From positions 62,001-126,000 of the forward strand of contig JAFTDJ010000049.1 in the NCBI GenBank assembly GCA_017454265.1: 64,000 bases of DNA, in the 5' to 3' direction. Both the position numbers and the translations under genes were made by a program. Positions 33,217 through 41,822 of the stretch are shown here, piece by piece; the stretch's first letter is position 1, and every line of letters starts with the position of its first letter. This stretch comes from Bacteroidales bacterium (lineage in GTDB: Bacteria > Bacteroidota > Bacteroidia > Bacteroidales > UBA932). The notes beneath the pieces are model-generated. The model was not told the DNA's origin. It worked only from the letters and a program-made list of their open reading frames with translations, and searched no databases.

Positions 33217-33852
33217 ATGAAAAAGATTTGTTTGGCAATCGGTACCGCTCTTCTGCTTGCGGCATGCAACGGAGGGGGTGAATGCATCATAAAAGGGAGT
33301 CTGCCTCAGGAAACCGGTGGGGTATATATAGTGAACGAGGAAGAGGAGGTGCTTGACAGTTGTGCCGTGGTGGACGGAAAATTTGCTCTGCGTTGCGGCC
33401 GGAGCGCGGTGGAGCCGGTTGCCCTTGTCATGGGAGAGTACGCCGAACCCCTGATCCTTGTCCCCGAGAGTTCTTCCATTACAGTCAATATTGACGGCAG
33501 CCAGGCCAGCATTACCGGCAGCCGTCTTTCCCAGGAACTCGCCGGACTTCAGAAGTGGGCGATGTCTGCTTATATGGATTACATGGACAAGATAGAGAAG
33601 TTGTATGAGGACGAAGAGAACGAGGCTGCCGACGCCCTTATCGCCGAGCGTGGAGAAGTGATTTGCAAGCATTGCCGGAAAGTTTTCAAAGCCCACAAAA
33701 ACGACTATGTGGGTATTCAGGCTATGATTCTGATGATGCGCGATCTGGACCGGGCAGAGTTTTTCAGTTTATATGAAACAGCCGGCGAAGGGGTGAAGAA
33801 TTATCCCATGATCGCTTCATACTACAAATCGTTTGAAGAAGCAAAGGAGTGA
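33217..33852 (+). CDS. Lipoprotein with a DUF4369-like N-terminal domain
   Basis: A 211-residue lipoprotein with lipobox LAAC (Cys16). Residues 20-110 form the beta-rich DUF4369 pattern (a GSLPQETGGVYIVNEEEEVLDS strand run, then AVVDGKFALR). That domain often precedes a thioredoxin domain in Bacteroidales; here the thioredoxin part is absent and a charged helical region of about 100 residues takes its place. It lies 19 nt after rhaA and may be co-transcribed, though no link to rhamnose is evident. Cys-x-x-Cys appears once (CKHC near 153), but without a thioredoxin context. Confidence 0.65.
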   Translation: MKKICLAIGTALLLAACNGGGECIIKGSLPQETGGVYIVNEEEEVLDSCAVVDGKFALRCGRSAVEPVALVMGEYAEPLILVPESSSITVNIDGSQASITGSRLSQELAGLQKWAMSAYMDYMDKIEKLYEDEENEAADALIAERGEVICKHCRKVFKAHKNDYVGIQAMILMMRDLDRAEFFSLYETAGEGVKNYPMIASYYKSFEEAKE

Positions 33853-33855
33853 TTG

Positions 33856-33886
33856 TTTGCGTTTTTGAAAATAATCACTATATTTG
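33856..33886 (+). promoter_or_regulatory. tRNA-Val promoter
   Basis: TTTG at 33856-33859, 19 nt, TATATTTGC at 33879-33887. This is the best match to the Bacteroidetes primary promoter consensus in the window, and is expected for a stable RNA gene. Confidence 0.7.
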
Positions 33887-33903
33887 CAGTCCCAAATATG
33901 GAC

Positions 33904-33978
33904 AGGGGCGTAGCTCAGCTGGTTTAGAGCGCTTCAGTCACATTGAAGAGGTCGTCGGTTCGAATCCGACCGTCCCTA
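33904..33978 (+). tRNA. tRNA-Val (anticodon CAC)
   Basis: A full cloverleaf can be drawn. The acceptor arms AGGGGCG and CGTCCCT pair over 7 bp with one G-U; the D stem is GCTC/GAGC; the anticodon stem is CTTCA/TGAAG with loop GTCACAT, giving CAC at 33939-33941 (codon GUG). The T stem is GTCGG/CCGAC with loop TTCGAAT, and the discriminator base is A. The CCA end is not encoded. A near-consensus promoter lies upstream and a hairpin terminator downstream. Confidence 0.95.
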
Positions 33979-33990
33979 CAAAAAAAAAAA

Positions 33991-34012
33991 GAGGCCGCGG
34001 CCTCTTTTTTTT
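33991..34012. terminator. Bidirectional hairpin terminator between tRNA-Val and a convergent gene
   Basis: A perfect 14-bp palindrome, GAGGCCGCGGCCTC, is flanked by eleven A on the left and eight T on the right. It can therefore end transcription from both the tRNA and the minus-strand barrel-protein operon. Confidence 0.85.
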
Positions 34013-34017
34013 GTTTA

Positions 34018-34713
34018 CTAGATTCCTAATGTAAGTCCGAAAGACAGGGTTCGGGCGTTGCTCCAGTCCGAAGGGAAAAGGGGAGTGAAACCGTAGCTCA
34101 CGAACACACCGAAAAGACCATAGGCGAAACCTGCTTCTGCCGTAGCACGGAAGCGGTTGAAGAGTTCGTTGGTGGTCTCGCGGTAACCGGGGTTCCTGTA
34201 CTTTGTGTAACCTTTTACGAGGAACTCGGCGCTCGCTCCTGCATAAATCTTACCCTTTCCGGCCTTGTATGCGATTCTCACGGGAATACCCAGATAAGTG
34301 GCGTGAATCTTTGACTTGGTGCCGTCGTATTTAAGGTTTTCCAGGATTATAGGCACGGGAGTATAAACGCCTGCAAGACCTTCGCGGAAGGTGATGTCCT
34401 TGTTTTTAAGCGAGAAATCCATAAAGGTCCAGCGTACGCCGAGGGAGCCCTCGATGCGGCTCCTCCTGGAAGAAATACGCATGCTGGCCATCTCCAGGCT
34501 GTAAACAAAGTTCTGTGGAAGTATTCTTTCCAGATAACTGTCATTGTTGTTGACCAGCGTCGACATTCCAAAGTACATAGGGAATGCGATTCTGAGGTTG
34601 GTCTCCACTTTGTCGGAGTTCGTCAGCTCGAGGCCGTAGTTGTTGTACCTCTGGGCGGAAGCGGCAGCTGTGAATGCGATGACGGCTGCAATTGCAAGTA
34701 TTGTCTTTTTCAT
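34018..34713 (-). CDS. Outer membrane beta-barrel protein (PorT/OmpW-like)
   Basis: A 231-residue protein with a cleavable signal peptide (residues 1-20, ending ASA-Q). The rest is a small beta-barrel with alternating aromatic and polar residues, such as IRIAYKAGKGKIYAGASAEF in the middle and a final strand ending LSFGLTLGI. I cannot assign a function beyond the barrel class. It overlaps the end of the nucleotidyltransferase gene as ATGA, so it belongs to the cell-wall recycling operon; a TATCTTTG box 4 nt ahead of its ATG may also drive it alone. Confidence 0.7.
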   Translation of the reverse strand: MKKTILAIAAVIAFTAAASAQRYNNYGLELTNSDKVETNLRIAFPMYFGMSTLVNNNDSYLERILPQNFVYSLEMASMRISSRRSRIEGSLGVRWTFMDFSLKNKDITFREGLAGVYTPVPIILENLKYDGTKSKIHATYLGIPVRIAYKAGKGKIYAGASAEFLVKGYTKYRNPGYRETTNELFNRFRATAEAGFAYGLFGVFVSYGFTPLFPSDWSNARTLSFGLTLGI

Positions 34714-35459
34714 AGGGCAAAGATAGATGTTTTTTTGTAAATATGTTCGGCTTCTGCGAGATTCTCCAGTTTTCCCACATCAATGATTGTCAGATTGTCC
34801 TGAACGGCTCCATATACCGGATACTCTTTGCATACGCGTAAGTAAAAGTCTATTATTGAGAAACGCTCGGGGCAGGCGTGTTCCTCAAAAACCCTGAAGA
34901 TGCCGCTGGAAATATTATGGATGCCGGCAAAGGCGTAGCGGCGGCAATCAGCGGGATCCAGGTCCGGATACGGGCTTCGCACTTCGCCGGTTGCGATGTT
35001 TGTCCATCCTACCAGGTGCATATCGTCATTGAACAGCAGGTAGCGCTGAGTCTTGCGTTCACTTACCAGCAAGGTTGCCAGCGCGTCCGGGCGCATCATG
35101 GAGCGGAACCACTCGAGGTCCAAGTTTGAGGCTATATCTACGTTATGTACCAGGAAATGTCCAGCCTCGCAAAGCAGATTCCTGGCATGCCGGATTGCAC
35201 CGCCCGTTTCCCTCAGCAAGTCGGTTTCGTCGGAGATGCTTATGCGCACTCCGAAGTCATGTTCGCCAAGATACTGCCGGATTTTGTCTGCAAAATGGTG
35301 GACGTTCACGACTATGTCGTCGTAGCCGGCGCTGCGGAGTTTGCAGATTACGTGATACAACAGCGGTTCGCCGCAAACCGGCACCAGTGCCTTGGGCATA
35401 GTGTCCGTAATTGGCTTGAGCCGGGTACCCAGCCCGGCGGCGAATATCATAGCCTTCAT
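34710..35459 (-). CDS. murU: Sugar nucleotidyltransferase, probable MurNAc-1-phosphate uridylyltransferase
   Basis: A 249-residue nucleotidyltransferase. The N-terminal signature AAGLGTRLKPITDTMPKAL (residues 7-25) binds the nucleoside triphosphate, and NVDIASNLDL near 108 holds the metal-binding Asp. In size and pattern it matches MurU, which makes UDP-MurNAc from MurNAc-1-phosphate. The upstream gene, which ends directly at its start codon, encodes an AmgK-like kinase, the enzyme that supplies MurNAc-1-phosphate. The pair reconstructs the peptidoglycan recycling shortcut. A mannose-1-phosphate guanylyltransferase role is the alternative. Confidence 0.8.
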   Translation of the reverse strand: MKAMIFAAGLGTRLKPITDTMPKALVPVCGEPLLYHVICKLRSAGYDDIVVNVHHFADKIRQYLGEHDFGVRISISDETDLLRETGGAIRHARNLLCEAGHFLVHNVDIASNLDLEWFRSMMRPDALATLLVSERKTQRYLLFNDDMHLVGWTNIATGEVRSPYPDLDPADCRRYAFAGIHNISSGIFRVFEEHACPERFSIIDFYLRVCKEYPVYGAVQDNLTIIDVGKLENLAEAEHIYKKTSIFAL

Positions 35460-36881
35460 TTACAATGTTTTTTCTATGTCCAGCTCGCGGTGGCTCAGCT
35501 TTACGCGGACGCCGTACTTGTCAGACAGGTGGCGGGAGAGATGCTCGGCGCAGAATACCGATCGATGCTGACCACCGGTGCATCCGAAGCATACTTGCAA
35601 ATTGGTGAACTTGCGCTCGATGAAGCGTTCCACATGTGCGTCTATAAGTTTGTAAACACTGTCCAGGAACACGTTCACTTCACCGTCATCCTCGAGGAAC
35701 TTGATGACTTCCGGGTCGTTTCCGTTGAATTGGCGGTAGTGTTCATACTTGCCGGGGTTGTTTATGGATCGGCAGTCGAATACATAGCCTCCGCCGTTGC
35801 CGGTGTTGTCTGCCGGGATACCCTTTTTGTAGGCAAAGCTGTAAACGTGCACCACCAGCCTCCGGTCTTCCGCATTCTCGTAGAACTGGGGCATATTGGT
35901 GAGTTTGGACAGTATGCCATTGAGGTAGGGGTATGTGCTGAACGGTGTCTTGAGAAGGCTTCGCAGGTTGTCCAGAGCGTATGGGACGCTGGCCAGGAAG
36001 TGAGGTTTTTTCTCGAAGTAACCCCGGTATCCGTATGCCCCCAGAACCTGCAGCGTGCGGAAGAGGACAAATAGCCGGAGGCGCTCGTTGAAGCGGTCTT
36101 CATCAACATCGGCATAGCTGCGCAGTGCGCGCAGGTAAGTGCGTATCAGCTCCTGCTTGAGCTCTTCGGGGAAGCGGGAACGGGCCTGCCATATGAATGA
36201 GGCCACGTCGTAGTAAATAGGCCCCTTGCGCCCTCCCTGATAGTCAATGAAATAGGGTTCGCCGTCCTTCAGGATGACGTTACGGGCCTGGAAATCACGG
36301 TAAAGGAAGGTTTCCGTTTTGTCCTCGAGAAGGTCCGATTTGAATCGCTCGAAGTCGTCCTGCAGTTGTATTTCGTTGAATTCCAGCCCGGTGGCCTTAA
36401 GAAAACAGTACTTGAAGTAATTGAGATCGAAGTCCACCATGCGGGCGTCGAACTCCTGCTGCGGGTAGCATACGCTCCAGTCCAGCCCCTCCGCCCCCTT
36501 GAACTGGAGCTTGGGCAATTTTTCTATCGTACGGCACAGAAGGGCCGTTTCCAGGGAACTGTAGTGGCCGGTCTCCCTGCCCAGGGAGAGCTGGTCGAAG
36601 AGCATCTTGTCTCCCAGGTCTTCCTGTATATACGACATGCCGTCCTCTGCGACGGCAAGTATGGTGGGTACGTTGATGCCTTTCTCCTTGAAGTGCCTGG
36701 AGATGGTGATGAAGGCTCGGTTCTCGTCGAAGTCCGTGCCCAGCACGCCTATTATGGAAAGATTTCCTCCTTTTAGCCTGAAATAGCGCCTGTGGCTGCC
36801 GGAGGTGGGCAGCTCGTTCCTTTCCGAAAGCTGCTGTCCCGTGTAAGACTCAAACAGCGTCTTCAGTATGTCTTGTGTCAT
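35460..36881 (-). CDS. amgK: AmgK-like amino-sugar kinase fused to a RapZ C-terminal domain
   Basis: A 473-residue two-domain protein. Residues 1-330 are an aminoglycoside-phosphotransferase-type kinase: the catalytic motif YRDFQARNVILKDG is near 193-206, and YFIDYQGGRKGPIYYDVAS with the metal-binding Asp is near 210-228. AmgK proteins phosphorylate MurNAc (and GlcNAc) at the anomeric position. Residues ~340-473 match the C-terminal domain of RapZ (VYSFAYKKGIP, VFDCRSINNPG, VCFGCTGGQHRSV), which in Escherichia coli senses glucosamine-6-phosphate. The N-terminal ATPase of RapZ is absent. It overlaps the ROK gene by 4 bp and precedes murU with no gap. Domain calls are firm; joint function is inference. 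Confidence 0.85.
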   Translation of the reverse strand: MTQDILKTLFESYTGQQLSERNELPTSGSHRRYFRLKGGNLSIIGVLGTDFDENRAFITISRHFKEKGINVPTILAVAEDGMSYIQEDLGDKMLFDQLSLGRETGHYSSLETALLCRTIEKLPKLQFKGAEGLDWSVCYPQQEFDARMVDFDLNYFKYCFLKATGLEFNEIQLQDDFERFKSDLLEDKTETFLYRDFQARNVILKDGEPYFIDYQGGRKGPIYYDVASFIWQARSRFPEELKQELIRTYLRALRSYADVDEDRFNERLRLFVLFRTLQVLGAYGYRGYFEKKPHFLASVPYALDNLRSLLKTPFSTYPYLNGILSKLTNMPQFYENAEDRRLVVHVYSFAYKKGIPADNTGNGGGYVFDCRSINNPGKYEHYRQFNGNDPEVIKFLEDDGEVNVFLDSVYKLIDAHVERFIERKFTNLQVCFGCTGGQHRSVFCAEHLSRHLSDKYGVRVKLSHRELDIEKTL

Positions 36882-38077
36882 ATTCCGAGCAGTTTTTTGC
36901 GCGAGAGCAGGCAGTCGCCTATGGCAATGGCCCTGCGGCCTATGGAGGACAGCCGGATTTTGGTGTCGGCGCTTACGCGCTCCATGGAGAGGCGGTTCAC
37001 GGCTGTCCGGATGGGGAGAATCAGGTGGTCTTTGCCTACAATGAGCCGGCCTCCTATTATCACCAGGCCTGGATTGAAGATGTTTATGATGCCCGAGATT
37101 CCACGTCCGAGGGTCTCGCCTATCTTACCTATGCATTCGATCGCAAGTACGTCTCCGTCTTGCACCGCCTGCAATATCTCGGACAGTTCAATGTCTCCGT
37201 TCTCTTTATATAGCTTGGACAAGGAGGAGCGCCTTCCTTCTTTGAGTTTCTCTATGATCATCCTGTGCAGGGCGGAGCCTGATGCGCCTGTTTCCAGGCA
37301 TCCGACTTTTCCGCAACGGCACATGATATCGTTGTCGAGCAGGGGGAAGTGGCCGATTTCCCCGGAATAACCGGATTTTCCGTAATACAGCTGTCCGTCG
37401 AGTATCATTCCCATCCCCAGTCCCCAGCTGAGGTTTATGGCTATCATGTCTTTATCTGCGCTGTTCCCGAGGCTCATATACTCCCCGTAAGTAAGTGCCC
37501 TGGAGTCGTTCTCCACCGACACCGGAACATTCAGTTCCCTTTGGAACAGATCCTTCAGGGGCAGGTCGTCGTTCACGAAATAAGACAGGGAATAGCCCTG
37601 CTCCGGATTGACCCTTCCGGAAAGGCTGACCCCGGCCGACAACACCTTTATCCAGGGAATGCCCTCGGCCACGACACAGTCTTTGACCATACGGCATATC
37701 TCCCTGAAGGACTTGCTGTTGGACTCCAGGACGAACTCCTTGTCTTCGATGTAGTGCAGCAGCTCTCCGCGGAAGTCGGTGATGGCCACGTGAAAGTGAT
37801 GACGGGCAATGTCTATTCCAACGAAGTAACCGGCATCGGGGTTGAGTCCGTAGATGCTCGGTCTGCGGCCTCCGGAGGTGCCGATCTTACCCTCGTCCAG
37901 AAGGAAGCCGTCGGAAATCAGATCCGATATGAGTTTTGTTATGGTAGGGACGCTGATTCCCAGAGTCTTGCTGAAAAAGGAGATGCTGGAATCGTTGTGG
38001 CTGATGCACAGCCTGATGATGTCCCGTTTAATCTGGGCGTTCTTGCCTGTAGTGTCGTTGAGGAAGCTATTGGTCAT
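36878..38077 (-). CDS. ROK-family transcriptional regulator (NagC/XylR-like)
   Basis: A 399-residue protein. Residues 15-75 form a winged helix (QIKRDIIRLCISHNDSS, then LGISVPTITKLISDL). The ROK domain follows with the GIDIARHHFHVAI phosphate loop near 90-102, an ENDSRALTYGEY segment near 193 and the zinc motif CRCGKVGCLE near 250. ROK repressors respond to amino sugars or their phosphates. Placement at the head of the AmgK-RapZ/MurU operon fits control by a cell-wall sugar. The Asp of a kinase-active ROK site cannot be excluded, so sugar kinase activity remains possible. Confidence 0.85.
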   Translation of the reverse strand: MTNSFLNDTTGKNAQIKRDIIRLCISHNDSSISFFSKTLGISVPTITKLISDLISDGFLLDEGKIGTSGGRRPSIYGLNPDAGYFVGIDIARHHFHVAITDFRGELLHYIEDKEFVLESNSKSFREICRMVKDCVVAEGIPWIKVLSAGVSLSGRVNPEQGYSLSYFVNDDLPLKDLFQRELNVPVSVENDSRALTYGEYMSLGNSADKDMIAINLSWGLGMGMILDGQLYYGKSGYSGEIGHFPLLDNDIMCRCGKVGCLETGASGSALHRMIIEKLKEGRRSSLSKLYKENGDIELSEILQAVQDGDVLAIECIGKIGETLGRGISGIINIFNPGLVIIGGRLIVGKDHLILPIRTAVNRLSMERVSADTKIRLSSIGRRAIAIGDCLLSRKKLLGI

Positions 38078-38117
38078 TGTGGGGGCGTGTTCTTATGCAA
38101 AAATACCATTTATTTCT

Positions 38118-38125
38118 TATATTTG
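38118..38125 (+). promoter_or_regulatory. -7 promoter box upstream of the HAMP-like protein gene
   Basis: TATATTTG followed by C, 25 nt ahead of the start codon. No TTG is found at the -33 position. It lies in the short divergent spacer with the ROK gene. Confidence 0.45.
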
Positions 38126-38150
38126 CGAAGATTTTGTAAAAAAATTTAAA

Positions 38151-38969
38151 ATGAAGTTGTCAATTAGGGCAAAATTGACTTTGAGTTTGTCGGCAATCGC
38201 TGCGATTTTGCTGATATCCGCTACTATATCGGTGCTGGAATATTCCAAGATGAGCACTTACGTGTCAGACCTTATTGCCGATGACGTACGGTCTCTGAAT
38301 ACAGCGCACAAACTTGCTGACATGAGCAGCAAATACAATCTGGACATCCTGGCGGTTATCGGTGACGACGCTTATGGAGAGTTGCCCAAATTTGACCAGG
38401 AGTATTTCCTGTCTCACTGCGATACCTTGCGTAGCTCCCTGGAATCCAACGTCATACAACCGCTCACGGATTCGGTGGTCTATTCCTGCGCCGCCTACGT
38501 TCTTACTTCCCTCGAGCTTGAAAACGTGCTTGACTCTTATTTCATTGATTCGCGCAGCTGGTACTTCAACCGCCTTCAGCCGAGTTTCGCGGTGCTGGAT
38601 GCAGACATCAACGCCCTTCAGGCCGCAATCTACAAGGACCTTGAAAAGAATTCAAAGACCTTCGAGAGGGGGTTTTACCGCAGTATCATCCCGGGTATCG
38701 TCGCTGTGGCGGTAGGACTTCTGCTGGTGGTCATGATGCTGCTTTTCGTGCTGTCTTACTATGTGAATCCTCTGTACAAAATGCTTGATGCGCTCGACGG
38801 TTACCGTTCGTACGGCAAGAAATACACATATACCTTCGACGGAGACGACCAGCTGGTCAAACTCAACGAAGGCCTGTCGGAAGTCGCCAACGAGAATCTT
38901 CAGTTGCGCAAGCGGCTCAAGGACCTGAAAGCCAGAGTATCAGATGAACTGGAAAGCAATAAGCCGTAA
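38151..38969 (+). CDS. Membrane sensor-like protein with HAMP-type region and no output domain
   Basis: A 272-residue protein. Helix one spans about residues 8-28, a helical extracytoplasmic domain covers 29-178, helix two spans 179-203, and the tail begins YYVNPLYKMLDALDGY, a HAMP-like start with the conserved Pro. It ends in a coiled coil at 245-268. This is the layout of the sensor half of a histidine kinase, but the protein stops before any kinase domain. It overlaps the trkH start by 26 nt, so translation is coupled. Codons upstream of this ATG overlap the ROK gene and were excluded. I infer a regulatory partner of TrkH. Confidence 0.65.
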   Translation: MKLSIRAKLTLSLSAIAAILLISATISVLEYSKMSTYVSDLIADDVRSLNTAHKLADMSSKYNLDILAVIGDDAYGELPKFDQEYFLSHCDTLRSSLESNVIQPLTDSVVYSCAAYVLTSLELENVLDSYFIDSRSWYFNRLQPSFAVLDADINALQAAIYKDLEKNSKTFERGFYRSIIPGIVAVAVGLLLVVMMLLFVLSYYVNPLYKMLDALDGYRSYGKKYTYTFDGDDQLVKLNEGLSEVANENLQLRKRLKDLKARVSDELESNKP

Positions 38970-40398
38970 CGTCGGCCTGGCGCTCCTGGTGAGCTCCCTG
39001 TTTATGTTCCTGTCGGTGCTGGTGTCGGTGCTGAACGGGAATGACAGCGCCCTCGCCGCCCTCATTATCAGTTTTACCATCACTTTCCTGGTCGGTATCT
39101 TTCCCTTTATTTATGTTCGCCGCACCCATGCGATTACGCTTAAGGAAGGGTATGTTACCATAACCCTTTCCTGGCTCCTTTCGTTTATCTTCGGCATGCT
39201 GCCGTATGCCCTGTGGGGAGGACCGTTTACCCTTGAGAACGCATGGTTCGAGAGCGTCTCCGGATTCACCACCACCGGTGCGACTATACTGGAAGACGTG
39301 GAGTCTTTGCCCAGAAGCCTTTTGTTCTGGCGCAGCAGCACCCATTTCATCGGCGGCTTGGGAGTAGTGGTTTTTCTGCTGCTCATAATTCCGGACTCCA
39401 GTCCGGTGAAACTCCGTCTGGTGAACATGGAGATGAGCTCGTTGTCCCGCGGTTCCTATGCGATGAGGGCCAACAGGACGGTAAATATTTTTGCGTATGT
39501 GTATTTGGGCATATTCGCCCTTGCAATGGTATTGTATGTCCTGGCGGGCATGCCTGTATTCGATGCGGTTTGTCACGCCATGAGCGTATCGGCAACCGGC
39601 GGATTCAGTACCCGCAATGCGTCCATAGGCGCATTCGGTTCGCGCTGGATAGAAGCCGTGACGATGTTGTGCATGTATCTTTCCTCGCTGCATTTCGGCC
39701 TGCTTTTCCTCAGTATAGTCAATCGTTCCCTCAAACCTATGAACAACGCCGTGGTGAAGTATTATACTTCGTCGCTGTTGATTTTTGCCGTCCTGCTCGG
39801 CATAGGACTTAAGACCGGCGGCTTTTGCGGGAGCTGGGGTGAATCTATGTGGAACGGCCTGTTTGAGATAATGTGCATATCGTCAACAACCGGTTTCGCT
39901 ACGCTGGACAATGCTTCCTGGCCTCCTGTGCTCGGCGGACTTACTATTCTGGCTGCTGCGGTCTGCGGCTGCGCAGGATCTACCTCGGGAGGCTTGAAGA
40001 TAGACCGCATTGTCTTGCTGTTCAAATCTATAGGCAGGCAGATTAATCGCATCCTCCATCCTTCATCCGTCAACGAAATAAAGTTCGGCGGAAGGACCCT
40101 TAAAGACGAGGACGTTGCACCTCATCTGCTGTACATAGCCATGTACGCCGTACTGCTTGCAGTTTCGGCCGTGCTGTGTCTTCTGATCGGAGTGGGCTGG
40201 CAGAACGCAGTCGCGGCATCCGTCACCAGCATCAGCAATGTGGGGCCGGCTCTGGGAGAAATGGGATCTATGGGTACTTTTAACATGATCCCTGCGGCTG
40301 CAAAGGTGGTATATACCATGGATATGTTCCTCGGACGTATAGAAATCTATCCGGTGCTTGCGGTAGTCGCAATGGTTTTTGACAGGCGTAACCGCTGA
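38944..40398 (+). CDS. trkH: Potassium uptake channel subunit TrkH
   Basis: A 484-residue membrane protein of the Trk/Ktr superfamily with four pore-loop repeats. Selectivity-filter segments are VSGFTTTGATIL near 100, SVSATGGFST near 217, SSTTGFATLD near 315 and TSISNVGPALGE near 427. TrkH imports potassium, normally gated by the cytoplasmic nucleotide-binding protein TrkA. No trkA is adjacent; the neighbour is the HAMP-like protein. The stop overlaps the helicase start by one base. Confidence 0.92.
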   Translation: MNWKAISRNVGLALLVSSLFMFLSVLVSVLNGNDSALAALIISFTITFLVGIFPFIYVRRTHAITLKEGYVTITLSWLLSFIFGMLPYALWGGPFTLENAWFESVSGFTTTGATILEDVESLPRSLLFWRSSTHFIGGLGVVVFLLLIIPDSSPVKLRLVNMEMSSLSRGSYAMRANRTVNIFAYVYLGIFALAMVLYVLAGMPVFDAVCHAMSVSATGGFSTRNASIGAFGSRWIEAVTMLCMYLSSLHFGLLFLSIVNRSLKPMNNAVVKYYTSSLLIFAVLLGIGLKTGGFCGSWGESMWNGLFEIMCISSTTGFATLDNASWPPVLGGLTILAAAVCGCAGSTSGGLKIDRIVLLFKSIGRQINRILHPSSVNEIKFGGRTLKDEDVAPHLLYIAMYAVLLAVSAVLCLLIGVGWQNAVAASVTSISNVGPALGEMGSMGTFNMIPAAAKVVYTMDMFLGRIEIYPVLAVVAMVFDRRNR

Positions 40399-41822
40399 TG
40401 GATCCGAAACGTCTCTACGAGGGGTTCCTCAAGGCAATGGGCTGCGAGCCGACCTCCTGTCAGGATGCACTTTTCCGCGACCTGGCTTCTTTTCTCACCA
40501 CAGACGACGGAGATATCTTCGTAATCAACGGCTATGCCGGCACCGGCAAGACTACGGCGCTCGGTGCGGTCATCAACTATCTCAGGCTGGTCGGTATCCG
40601 TTCGGTGCTGCTGGCTCCTACGGGGAGGGCGGCAAAGGTCCTGGCATCCACCTCCGGGCGTGGAGCCTTTACGGTTCACAAACACATATACAGGCAGAAG
40701 TCCGTAGACGACTCGGGCTGGGGCAGGTTCTCCCTGAGCCCCAACAAGGCTAAGAATACCTTGTTCGTAGTGGACGAGGCATCGTTGATAGGGGTTGACG
40801 ACGGCAGGCAGCAGTCTCTCTTCGGCTCCGGAAACCTGCTGGAAGACCTTGTGTCCTTCGTGCGTTCGGGTGACGGCTGCCGTCTTGTTCTGCTTGGCGA
40901 CGCAGCCCAGCTTCCTCCCGTCGGCCTCGGAGCCTCTCCGGCGCTGACGCCCGAGTATATGGAGCATTTCGGTGGCGTACGCTTTGCGGAGCTTTCTACT
41001 GTCGTCCGGCAGGCGCGGGAGTCGCTGGTGCTCTCAAATGCGACCGTGATTCGCCACCAGATAGAATCGGCCTCTCCGGATGAAATCTTCGACGGGTTGA
41101 GCCTCGTGGCGGGCGAGGGACTCGACGTGCAGCGCATCGGCGGTGGAGAGCTGCTGGAGGCTATTTCTGATGCTTACGACCGCTATGGATACGACGATAC
41201 CGTGGTGCTGTGCCGCTCCAACCGCCGTGCTATCAGATATAATCTTGGTATCCGCGCGCAGGTGCTATACAAAGAAGAAGAGCTTTCCCGCGGAGATAAG
41301 TTCATGATTGTCAAGAACTGCTATCAGTTTGTAGAAGACGTGGAGTCGATGGACTATATTGCCAACGGCGACATCGCCGTGCTTCAGAAAATCTGGCATT
41401 ACGAAGACCGCTACGGCTTACGCTTTGCAGACGCCCTCCTTCGTTTCCCGGACTATGATGACGCGGAACTTCAGGCCAAGGTCTGCCTGGATACGCTCAG
41501 ATCCGAATCGGCGTCCCTGACTGTGGAGCAGCAGAACGCCCTCTATGCAGGGGTGAGCGCTGATTATGCAGACCGCAAGACCAAGAAAAAAATATGGGAA
41601 GCCGTGCGTGAAGATCCATTCTTCAACGCCCTTCAGTTAAAGTACGCAGATGCAATAACCTGCCATAAGGCACAGGGAGGACAGTGGAGTTGTGTCTTCA
41701 TAGACAATCCTTTTTGGGAGGGGACCATTAACGTAGAGGACCTCAAGTGGCTGTATACGGCTATGACACGAGCCGTCGAGAAGGTGTATCTGGTTAATTT
41801 CAAGGACTATATGTTCGTATGA
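40398..41822 (+). CDS. RecD/Pif1-like superfamily 1B helicase
   Basis: A 474-residue ATP-dependent DNA helicase. Walker A GYAGTGKTT is at 45-53, motif Ia APTGRAAKV at 73-81, Walker B VVDEAS at 124-129, motif III GDAAQLPPVG near 168-177 and motif IV/VI HKAQGGQW plus LYTAMTRA in the C-terminal part. This matches the RecD-like helicases with a C-terminal UvrD_C-2 domain that are widespread in Bacteroidota and lack RecB/RecC partners. It probably unwinds DNA in repair. It is joined by overlapping codons to trkH and the methyltransferase gene, a combination with no obvious functional logic. Confidence 0.88.
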   Translation: MDPKRLYEGFLKAMGCEPTSCQDALFRDLASFLTTDDGDIFVINGYAGTGKTTALGAVINYLRLVGIRSVLLAPTGRAAKVLASTSGRGAFTVHKHIYRQKSVDDSGWGRFSLSPNKAKNTLFVVDEASLIGVDDGRQQSLFGSGNLLEDLVSFVRSGDGCRLVLLGDAAQLPPVGLGASPALTPEYMEHFGGVRFAELSTVVRQARESLVLSNATVIRHQIESASPDEIFDGLSLVAGEGLDVQRIGGGELLEAISDAYDRYGYDDTVVLCRSNRRAIRYNLGIRAQVLYKEEELSRGDKFMIVKNCYQFVEDVESMDYIANGDIAVLQKIWHYEDRYGLRFADALLRFPDYDDAELQAKVCLDTLRSESASLTVEQQNALYAGVSADYADRKTKKKIWEAVREDPFFNALQLKYADAITCHKAQGGQWSCVFIDNPFWEGTINVEDLKWLYTAMTRAVEKVYLVNFKDYMFV

